In this document: piece after piece, positions 6,290 to 11,715 of the stretch | Position numbering within the stretch: the stretch's first letter is position 1 | Layout: each line of letters opens with the position of its first letter | Assembly: GCA_023390955.1 (NCBI GenBank) | Contig: JAEWBW010000700.1 | Location: 1-11,715 of the forward strand | From: Pseudomonadota bacterium | GTDB lineage: Bacteria > Pseudomonadota > Alphaproteobacteria > Rhizobiales > Xanthobacteraceae | Direction of reading: 5' to 3' | Length of the DNA: 11,715 nt | Program-made: the position numbers and the translations under genes | Notes under the pieces: generated by a model | What the model was told of the DNA's origin: nothing | The model's input: only the letters and a program-made list of their open reading frames with translations | Database searches by the model: none

Positions 6290-6769
6290 ATGTCACACGC
6301 CCGCAGCGAGTATGAAGACTTCAAGGCGCTGGCGCCCGATGCCTACGACCTCGTGCTCGCGCTCGGCCAGGTCGCGGCCAAGGCCGGGCTCGACAAGCAG
6401 TTGCTGGAACTGGTCAAGCTGCGGGCCTCCCAGATCAACGGCTGCGCCTTTTGCGTGCAGCACCATGTGCTGCTCTCGGAGCGTTTCGGCATCCCGGTGG
6501 ACAAGCTGCACATGCTTGCGGTCTGGCGCGAGGCGCCGCTGTTCTCGGCGCGCGAGCGTGCCGCGCTGGCCTGGACTGAAGCGCTGACCTTCCTGCCCAA
6601 CGGCGTCAGCGACGAGGTCTATGCCGAGGTGAGCGGTGAATTCTCCGCCCAGGAGCTGATGTACCTGACCTCGGCGATCGCCTCGATCAACACCTGGAAT
6701 CGCTTTGGTGCGGCCTATCGCTGGACGCCGCCGCAACGGCCGGTTGCGGCGAACGCCGCGGCATCCTGA
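6290..6769 (+). CDS. AhpD-like / carboxymuconolactone decarboxylase family protein
   Basis: This 159-residue protein has the AhpD-core signature LLELVKLRASQINGCAFCVQ (residues 38-57): Glu40, the redox pair Cys52-x-x-Cys55, then His59. In AhpD this set reduces peroxidase partners or peroxides; in other family members the role is only predicted. The rest follows the family pattern (KLHMLAVWREAPLFSARERAAL at 72-93 and LTSAIASINTWNR near the C-terminus). ATG at 6290 was chosen over GTG at 6281 because GAGGTGA (6278-6284) forms a ribosome-binding site at good spacing. It lies directly divergent from a MarR regulator across a palindromic site, and 17 nt upstream of a cupin gene, so the two are likely one operon controlled by the MarR protein. 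A role in oxidative or electrophile stress is likely; the exact substrate is unknown. Confidence 0.92.
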   Translation: MSHARSEYEDFKALAPDAYDLVLALGQVAAKAGLDKQLLELVKLRASQINGCAFCVQHHVLLSERFGIPVDKLHMLAVWREAPLFSARERAALAWTEALTFLPNGVSDEVYAEVSGEFSAQELMYLTSAIASINTWNRFGAAYRWTPPQRPVAANAAAS

Positions 6770-6786
6770 TCACGCGAGGGGAGAAC

Positions 6787-7302
6787 ATGACGATGACGAC
6801 GCTCTCAGCCAACGGTTTTGCTGCATCCTGGCGGTTGCCTCCGCCGCCGCTGTCGCTTGCGATCGTGGCTGGCCTTGCCTGCGCGCTCCTGATCGGGAAG
6901 GCGCTCCCGGTCTCGATGGACACCGTCTCCACCGTGCTTGCGCCGCTTTGCGCCAATGCCGCCGATGGATCGTCGCTCGACAAGGTCGAGCCGATCGGCT
7001 CCTACGCACTGCCCAACGTCCCGGGCAAGCGGGTCACCATCGTGCGCGTGACCTATGGACCGGGCGGCTTTTCGCGGCCGCATCGCCACGCAGGCTCGGT
7101 CACCGCCACCATCACGAAGGGCGAGATCCGCTCCCAATTGGGAGGCGGTCCCGTCGAAACCTTTCAGGTCGGCCAGTCCTTCTTCGAGCCACCGGGCTCT
7201 ACGCATATGGTCTCGGCCAACGCCAGCAACACCGAGCCTGCCGAGTTGATCGCGGTGTTCGTCGCCGATGAGGGCGCCCAACTCACGACGTTTCTCGACT
7301 GA
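6787..7302 (+). CDS. Cupin-domain protein with N-terminal membrane anchor or signal
   Basis: This 171-residue protein has a hydrophobic stretch at about residues 22-40 (LSLAIVAGLACALLIG), a membrane anchor or uncleaved signal, followed by one cupin barrel (about 70-168) probably in the periplasm. Cupin motif 1 is partial: HxH at His99 and His101 (RPHRHAG), but the usual metal-binding Glu is replaced (Val105/Thr106 at the expected place). Motif 2 fits well: G129..P135-P-G137-S-T-H140...N145. Three histidine ligands therefore remain, possibly with metal, and a dioxygenase, isomerase or sensor-like role cannot be told apart. ATG at 6787 is preceded by a strong GAGGGGAG site. It follows the ahpD-like gene by 17 nt, so co-transcription is expected. 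Similar small anchored cupins accompany AhpD-like genes in related bacteria as far as I recall (not checked). Confidence 0.88.
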   Translation: MTMTTLSANGFAASWRLPPPPLSLAIVAGLACALLIGKALPVSMDTVSTVLAPLCANAADGSSLDKVEPIGSYALPNVPGKRVTIVRVTYGPGGFSRPHRHAGSVTATITKGEIRSQLGGGPVETFQVGQSFFEPPGSTHMVSANASNTEPAELIAVFVADEGAQLTTFLD

Positions 7303-7362
7303 GCGCTGGAAATACTTGCGTCCTCAAGACTTTCGCGTTTCGCGGTTGGGGTCGGGATAGCG

Positions 7363-7378
7363 GCGAGGGTGACCTCGC
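7363..7378 (+). terminator. Possible terminator hairpin after the cupin gene
   Basis: GCGAGG (7363-7368) and CCTCGC (7373-7378) form a perfect 6-bp stem closed by the loop GTGA, a GNRA-type tetraloop that stabilises RNA. It is 61 bp after the cupin stop. No U-run follows, so termination is only a guess. Confidence 0.3.
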
Positions 7379-7389
7379 AGCTATCGATG

Positions 7390-7400
7390 ATTTGACAAAT
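7390..7400 (+). promoter_or_regulatory. Palindrome containing a consensus -35 box upstream of the histidine kinase
   Basis: ATTTG-A-CAAAT (7390-7400) is a perfect palindrome that includes TTGACA (7392-7397), the sigma-70 -35 consensus. The expected -10 place near 7415-7420 (TGCGGT) is poor, so a promoter is only tentative. The rest of the 7303-7504 gap holds a hairpin at 7363-7378 and a 17-codon ORF (7441-7494, starting MELFLVAM), which I do not call as a gene. Confidence 0.25.
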
Positions 7401-7504
7401 GTTAGCCGGCGCACTGCGGTCAATTCACCCGCTGCGGCGGATGGAGCTTTTTCTCGTGGCGATGATTGGGATAGGATGCGCCGGGCTGACGTGAAGGCTT
7501 GGCA

Positions 7505-9235
7505 ATGGATGATGTCGCGCCGTCAGGAATCGAACTCGTGCCCTCGTTCCGTTGGGGCGCACATATCTGTCAGGCGTTCGAGCGCGCTGACGACCTCCAG
7601 AAGACCCTCGTTCCCTATTTCGCTGCCGGTCTGAAGAACAACGAGGCCTGCTTGTGGGTGACCGCCGCGCCCTTGTCGGCCGCCGACGCGCGATCCGCAC
7701 TGCAGACGGCGATCCCCGACCTTGGGGAGCGTGAGGCCGCGCACCAGATCGAAATCCGTGACGCCTCCGACTGGTACAGTGCAGGGCAGGCGATCGTGCC
7801 GGGCGACCTGATGTCCGATCTGCTCCGGCGCGAGCAGGACGCGCTCGGCCGAGGCTACCAAGGGCTTCGAACCGGTGGAAATTGCTCCTGGGTACCCGCG
7901 GAGCAACGGTCTGATTTCCAAACCTACGAAGACCTCGTGCAACGGACGGTCAAAGGCCACCGCATGATCTGCATGTGCAGCTACGGCCCGCAGCAGACGC
8001 GCGAGACTGGCTTCCAGGCCGTGATGTTCGCACACGATGTGCTGCTTGCGCCGAACCAGGCGTTCGGAACGCCCGTGGCCGCTGCGCCTGCTCCGGCCAA
8101 AGCGGTGCCAGATGGGCCGGCCGCATTCGAGGACGTGCTGATCACGGAAGAACTCTATGCTCGTCCGGTCCGGCCGCGCGAAAAGCCGGCGCTTGACGAA
8201 CTGATCCGGCGCGTCAGCGACCAGCCCGCGGTGATGTTGCCCAAGCTCGTCAAGGTCGCGCTCGAAATCTGCGGCGCCGACTCGGCCGGCGTGAGTGTGC
8301 TTGAAGGCAGCGAGTTTCGCTGGCTCGGGCTTGCCGGCCGCCTGGAGGCTTTTGAAGGCGCCAAGACGCCGCGCAACGACAGTCCGTGCGGCGTGTGCCT
8401 CGACCGCGATGCGGCGATCCTCATGGAGGCGCCAGAGCGGCTTTATTCCTGGATCGCCGAGGCCGACATCAGCGTGCCCGAGGTTCTGCTCGTTCCGCTT
8501 CGTTCACCGGAGGGAGAGCAACTGGGGACACTGTGGGTGGTTGCCGACAGCGGACATTTCGATGCGGAGCACGCCCAGACTTTGGCCGGGCTCGCGACCT
8601 TCACCGGCATGGCGCTTCACATGATCCGCACCGAGGAGAATCTGATCCAGGCGCTCGAGCAGAAGCGGCTGATGGTCGGAGAGATGAGCCATCGCGTGAA
8701 GAACATGTACGCGGTCGCCGCCGGCCTCGTCAAAATGAGTGCGCAAAAGGCCTCCAGCACGCACGAGATGTCGGAGACCGTCATCGCCCGCCTTGCGGCG
8801 CTCGGAAGGGCCCATGGACTCACCGAGCGGGCGACGGGCGAGGGCGTCAGCCTGCGCGAATTGCTCAACAGCATCCTCGAGCCGTACAGCAATCGAAGCA
8901 TTTCCGGGCCGGAGGTCTATCTGGGCGAACGTGCCGTTGCTTCTCTCGCCATGACCTTCCATGAGCTCGCAACAAACTCACTGAAATATGGCGCCCTCGG
9001 CGCTCCGAGCGGGCGCGTCGACATCACCTGGGCGTTGCAGGAGCCTGACGTGGTTCTGCTCTGGCGCGAGAGAAACGGCCCGCCGCCGAGCGCGCCTGCG
9101 CCGCTCGGATTTGGGTCCTCGCTCATCCGCAGCTCTATCGCCTCGCTCGGTGGAACGATTGCGAAGGCGTGGCCCGCGACCGGCCTTGAAGCCCGCATCA
9201 CGCTTCGTCTCGAGGTCCTTGCAAGCCAGAACTGA
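7505..9235 (+). CDS. Orphan sensor histidine kinase: MEDS - GAF - HWE kinase
   Basis: This 576-residue cytoplasmic sensor kinase has no membrane segment. Residues about 15-185 resemble the MEDS domain of DcmR-type sensors, proposed to sense small hydrocarbon derivatives (GAHICQAFERADDLQ, YFAAGLKNNEACLWVT, MICMCSY). A Pro/Ala-rich linker (188-206) follows. A GAF domain covers about 225-375, with a PCGVC pair (Cys295/Cys298). The kinase is of the HWE family: H-box EMSHRVKNMYAVAAG (393-407) with phospho-acceptor His396, N-box FHELATNSLKYGALG (485-499) with His486, Glu487 and Asn491, the W-x-E signature at Trp520/Glu522, and the G-box GFGSSLI (535-541). ATG at 7505 is supported by GAAGG 7 nt upstream; TTG at 7499 is too close. 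No response regulator is adjacent, so its partner is elsewhere; HWE kinases of this group commonly feed the PhyR general stress response, which is inference here. Confidence 0.93.
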   Translation: MDDVAPSGIELVPSFRWGAHICQAFERADDLQKTLVPYFAAGLKNNEACLWVTAAPLSAADARSALQTAIPDLGEREAAHQIEIRDASDWYSAGQAIVPGDLMSDLLRREQDALGRGYQGLRTGGNCSWVPAEQRSDFQTYEDLVQRTVKGHRMICMCSYGPQQTRETGFQAVMFAHDVLLAPNQAFGTPVAAAPAPAKAVPDGPAAFEDVLITEELYARPVRPREKPALDELIRRVSDQPAVMLPKLVKVALEICGADSAGVSVLEGSEFRWLGLAGRLEAFEGAKTPRNDSPCGVCLDRDAAILMEAPERLYSWIAEADISVPEVLLVPLRSPEGEQLGTLWVVADSGHFDAEHAQTLAGLATFTGMALHMIRTEENLIQALEQKRLMVGEMSHRVKNMYAVAAGLVKMSAQKASSTHEMSETVIARLAALGRAHGLTERATGEGVSLRELLNSILEPYSNRSISGPEVYLGERAVASLAMTFHELATNSLKYGALGAPSGRVDITWALQEPDVVLLWRERNGPPPSAPAPLGFGSSLIRSSIASLGGTIAKAWPATGLEARITLRLEVLASQN

Positions 9236-9268
9236 TTGTCTCCGGCGACGACGGCCGCGGCGCGCGCC

Positions 9269-10870
9269 TCAATTCGCCTCGCTGCTGCCCTCATGCTGAT
9301 CGGGCTTGATCACGTCCTCGGGGAGCGCATGCGCAACCGGTTGCGGCGGGCCTGCCATCTCGGGGCCAATTTCCCGGCCGCGCGCGCGGATCAGGCGTTC
9401 ATAGGCCGAGATGAGGGTGATGTAGGGATTGACCCAGACCCAGCCGTCGCGCGTGAACAGTTGAACATCGAAATGCAGGTGCAGCGAGGTGCCGGCGGGC
9501 TTGTCGAGATAATTCGAGATCAGCCCGATCTTCTCGCCTTCGGTGACGATGCGGCCGTTGAGAAGATTATCGGTGTTCATCGCCGACGGGTTCATGTGCA
9601 TGTAGCGGAAACGGATGTGCTCGGTCCGGCTGTTGACCTGGAGCGTCGCGGCCTGGTCCCTCGGCCCGCGGAGCACGGTCGCATCGCGCACGGCGACCAG
9701 CGCCTGCTTTTTGCGATCGCAACCTTCGTCACCTTCCTTGCCCGGCGGACATTCGATCGCGCGGATGTCCTGGCCTTGATGGCCATAACCGCCGGGGCAT
9801 TGCCACACCTCGAAGCTGCGCGACTCGCAAAAATTATCCCGCCAGAGATAGCTGCCGGCAGGCTGCTCGGTCCGGTCGCGCTTGCTGTAGGATTGCGAGC
9901 GGATGTCGGCGGGCGCCTTCGCGAGCGGAAAGCGGATCTGTGAATAGGCCATGACGTCCGTATGGCCGCCCCACTTGCGGTAGCCGGTATTGGCGATGAG
10001 ATCTCCGCTTGGCCGGTAGTTGAATTGGAACGACCGTTCCCGCGGCCGATCCGTGATCTCGCTGGCGACATCCATGAGTGGTCGCATCCGTCGTCCGCCG
10101 ACGACGCGCAGCGCCTTCAGGAAACGCTCGGCGACCGGATAGGCTTCCTTGCAGGCCAGCCGCCGAGGCCTTGCCACGCTGTCGAGGCACTGGATCGAGA
10201 CGACGTAGGCGACGCCGAAGCGGGTGAAGGCATAGCGTACATAGCCTTCGCGGATGAACCTGCGGATATCAGGATATTGGGCGCTGAGCGCCTTCACCGG
10301 CTCGCCTTTGCCGCCGGCGGGATCGGCAAGATCATAGAGCAGGGCCGAGCCGGTGATCTGCACCTCGACCGGCTTGGCGAACACGCGCTGCGGCAGGCCG
10401 TCGCCGGCGCCGGGATCGAGCGAGAAGCTGGCGCTGTAGCCGGCCGGACCCGCATCGAAGACGTCGACGGGATCGAAATCAGCCTGATAGCGCTCGAGCG
10501 GTTGGCCCGTCGAAGTCCCGTTGCGTTGCGCATCGAGATAGGCCGCAACGTCGAACGGCAGCAGCACCGGCACGGAGCTGCGCGTGATCCCGTTGAAGAT
10601 TTGCGACGTCGCCGCGTTGAGCTGCATGAGTGCGGGCAGCGCGCGCGGATCGAAGCGCGGCACCGCGCGGCGTTGCACGAACACGAAGTCGGATGCGACC
10701 GCCGGGCGGCTGCCGAGCTCGCTGCGGAGCTGGTCGAGCGCTGCGCGCCAGTCGACGCGCAGGGCCGTCAGCGAGGGTGTACGGAATTCGTCGGCGGCAA
10801 GTGGACTTGCAACAAGAAGCGAAAGCAGCGCCGGAAGAAGCGAGACGAAGCGGAAACTCTTCCTACCCAC
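9269..10870 (-). CDS. Periplasmic M23-family metallopeptidase
   Basis: The 533-residue product carries a Sec signal peptide (positive start, SLLPALLSLLVASPLAA, cut near residue 26), an unassigned N-terminal part (about 30-340) and a C-terminal zinc peptidase domain (about 355-495) of the lysostaphin/LytM type. Zinc ligands are seen as HQGQD (His364, Asp368) and LHLHFD (His464, His466), with YMHM (His425) as the further conserved His, so it should be active, probably cutting peptidoglycan peptide bridges. Between the first zinc motif and the next strand is a Cys-bracketed insertion (ECPPGKEGDEGCD); with two nearby cysteines (FCESRS, QCPGG) it suggests disulfides. GTG at 10870 was chosen since it gives a compact signal peptide and follows a G-rich stretch; GTG at 10891 (540 residues) is the alternative. 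It lies 45 nt behind efp on the same strand and converges with the kinase gene (33-bp gap). Confidence 0.9.
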   Translation of the reverse strand: MGRKSFRFVSLLPALLSLLVASPLAADEFRTPSLTALRVDWRAALDQLRSELGSRPAVASDFVFVQRRAVPRFDPRALPALMQLNAATSQIFNGITRSSVPVLLPFDVAAYLDAQRNGTSTGQPLERYQADFDPVDVFDAGPAGYSASFSLDPGAGDGLPQRVFAKPVEVQITGSALLYDLADPAGGKGEPVKALSAQYPDIRRFIREGYVRYAFTRFGVAYVVSIQCLDSVARPRRLACKEAYPVAERFLKALRVVGGRRMRPLMDVASEITDRPRERSFQFNYRPSGDLIANTGYRKWGGHTDVMAYSQIRFPLAKAPADIRSQSYSKRDRTEQPAGSYLWRDNFCESRSFEVWQCPGGYGHQGQDIRAIECPPGKEGDEGCDRKKQALVAVRDATVLRGPRDQAATLQVNSRTEHIRFRYMHMNPSAMNTDNLLNGRIVTEGEKIGLISNYLDKPAGTSLHLHFDVQLFTRDGWVWVNPYITLISAYERLIRARGREIGPEMAGPPQPVAHALPEDVIKPDQHEGSSEAN

Positions 10871-10915
10871 TGTCTCGCCCCCCGGCGGCACCTGTTACAT
10901 TCGCTCCGGTCTGGC

Positions 10916-11482
10916 TCAGTCCTTGGCGCGCTCGGAGTACGACCCGTCTTCGGTCATCACCACGATGCGGGTACCGACGGCGATGTGCGGCGGCACGGTG
11001 GTGCGGATGCCGTTGGAGAGCACCGCGGGCTTGTAGGAGGAGGAGGCGGTCTGGCCCTTGGTGACCGGCTCGGTTTCCACCACTTCCAGCGTCACGCGCT
11101 GCGGCAGCGCCAGCGACACCACGTTGACGTCGTGGGTCGACAGCTTGACCATCATTTCCGGCTGAAGATAGGCGGCGGAGTCGCCGACGACGTCCTTGGA
11201 GACCTGGACCTGGTCGTAGGTCTCGGGGTTCATGAAGTGGTAGCCGTCACCGTCTTCATACAGGAAGGTGTAGTTGCGCTCTTCGATCGTGGCCTTCTCG
11301 ACCTGGTCGGTGGTCTTGTAGCGCTCGGAGATCTTTACCCCGTCCGAGATCCGGCGCATTTCGATCTGGCTGACCGGGGTGCCCTTGCCGGGGTGGATGT
11401 TCTCGGCGCTCACGACGACGTACAACTTGCCGTCTTGCTCGATCACGTTCCCTTTGCGAATAGAACTGGCGATGACTCTCAA
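10916..11482 (-). CDS. efp: Translation elongation factor P (EF-P)
   Basis: EF-P binds the ribosome between the P and E sites and promotes peptide bonds at consecutive prolines. The 188-residue product has three domains: the KOW-like N-terminal domain (about 1-64), OB domain (65-127) and C-terminal OB domain (130-188, with YKPAVLSNG and TVPPHIAVG). The loop that reaches the P-site tRNA is HPGKGTP, with Lys33 at the tip, the residue lysylated by EpmA/EpmB in many proteobacteria; the modification genes are not in this window. The start codon is TTG at 11482-11480, since no ATG or GTG gives the conserved RVIASSIRKG beginning; AGGA lies 9 nt upstream. The TTG follows the stop codon of a 40-codon ORF by 2 nt. 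Length and core motifs are normal. Confidence 0.96.
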   Translation of the reverse strand: MRVIASSIRKGNVIEQDGKLYVVVSAENIHPGKGTPVSQIEMRRISDGVKISERYKTTDQVEKATIEERNYTFLYEDGDGYHFMNPETYDQVQVSKDVVGDSAAYLQPEMMVKLSTHDVNVVSLALPQRVTLEVVETEPVTKGQTASSSYKPAVLSNGIRTTVPPHIAVGTRIVVMTEDGSYSERAKD

Positions 11483-11484
11483 AG

Positions 11485-11607
11485 CTATATTTCCTGCTTG
11501 CTTGGCCCGGCACCGGCCAGGACGTGGTCAAATCTCGGGGGGACTCGGGGTCTCAAATCGGACCGCGACGCCCGTTTCGGGCCGCAACATACGCAGTTAG
11601 AGGCCAT
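11485..11607 (-). CDS. Candidate 40-aa upstream ORF in the efp leader
   Basis: An ATG at 11607-11605, preceded by AAAGGGAA (11615-11622) with about 7 nt spacing, opens a 40-codon frame that ends at TAG 11487-11485, just 2 nt before the TTG start of efp. The predicted peptide starts MASNCVCCGPKRASRSDLRP, is basic, has three cysteines near its start and contains a Val-Pro-Pro-Arg motif. The efp ribosome-binding site (AGGA) lies inside its last codons, so translation of the two would be coupled. It uses some codons that are rare in GC-rich genes (ATA, AGA, CGA, TTG), which argues against an ordinary protein gene; a regulatory leader peptide or a chance frame are both possible. Confidence 0.3.
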   Translation of the reverse strand: MASNCVCCGPKRASRSDLRPRVPPRFDHVLAGAGPSKQEI

Positions 11608-11621
11608 AGTCAAATTCCCTT

Positions 11622-11651
11622 TTATTACAGTAGCTTATTTTCCTCTGGTAA
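11622..11651 (-). promoter_or_regulatory. Possible efp promoter (minus strand)
   Basis: In the AT-rich stretch upstream of efp, the minus strand reads TTACCA (11651-11646), 18 bp, then TAATAA (11627-11622), a moderate sigma-70-like pair placing transcription start just before the 40-codon upstream ORF. The same stretch has other AT-rich alternatives, such as TTACCG/AATAAG shifted upstream. The last 60 bases of the window (11655-11715) show no gene I can support. Confidence 0.25.
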
Positions 11652-11715
11652 TTCTACGGTAACGCTATCGAGCCTTCGCTGCGTTCTCCTGCCAGCCGGG
11701 CTGATGGTGCCCGTA

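Noticed and set aside
7441..7494. 17-codon ORF MELFLVAMIG... as a gene
   Set aside because: Very short, with only a poor ribosome-binding site; mentioned only as context for the kinase leader.
9962..11662. A 566-codon open frame on the plus strand spanning the M23 and efp genes
   Set aside because: It runs antisense through two clearly recognised genes, and its translation is low-complexity Arg/Ala/Gly/His-rich sequence.
11704..11715. ATG GTG CCC GTA at the right edge as the start of a divergent gene
   Set aside because: Only four codons are visible and no clear ribosome-binding site precedes them; it cannot be supported from this window.

Overview
The window looks like chromosomal DNA from a high-GC alphaproteobacterium of the Bradyrhizobium / Nitrobacteraceae type. 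This rests on the GC-rich third codon positions, the protein flavour (a RecJ starting MTPPATALP, an EF-P starting [L]RVIASSIRKG, an HWE-family histidine kinase) and a double-palindromic intergenic element beginning GTCATTCCGGGGCGCGC that resembles repeats I know from these genomes. The genus is inferred from memory, not from a search. I see no phage, insertion sequence, CRISPR array, tRNA or rRNA, and no clear sign of recent transfer.

Left part (1-4036): a truncated gene on the minus strand (1-175), probably a soluble chemotaxis-receptor-like protein, is divergent from recJ (453-2294). The 277-bp gap between them holds three consecutive inverted repeats. recJ is followed on the same strand, 35 nt later, by an SDR oxidoreductase (2330-3139) and, 90 nt further on, by a class II aldolase/adducin-type protein (3230-4036). 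A bulged hairpin lies between the last two.

Middle (4037-7302): a 104-bp double-palindrome repeat separates the aldolase from a convergent Tat-signal-bearing MltB-type lytic transglycosylase (4155-5378, minus). A 48-residue single-pass membrane protein gene (5503-5649) is divergent from it; its stop codon lies inside the first of three 16-bp tandem repeats. Next comes a MarR regulator (5694-6233, minus), divergent from an AhpD/carboxymuconolactone-decarboxylase-family gene (6290-6769) and a membrane-anchored cupin (6787-7302). The 56-bp marR-ahpD intergenic space contains a 9-bp-arm inverted repeat, a good operator candidate for a self-contained MarR-controlled stress or detoxification module.

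Right part (7303-11715): an orphan MEDS-GAF-HWE histidine kinase (7505-9235) converges with a periplasmic M23 metallopeptidase (9269-10870, minus), which lies 45 nt downstream of efp (10916-11482, minus, TTG start). A 40-codon ORF with a plausible ribosome-binding site ends 2 nt before the efp start and encodes a Val-Pro-Pro-Arg motif. As EF-P relieves diproline stalling, this is the most tempting candidate for undescribed regulation here, though it could be chance. Most of the window is ordinary housekeeping and accessory sequence; the most interesting signals are in the intergenic regions.
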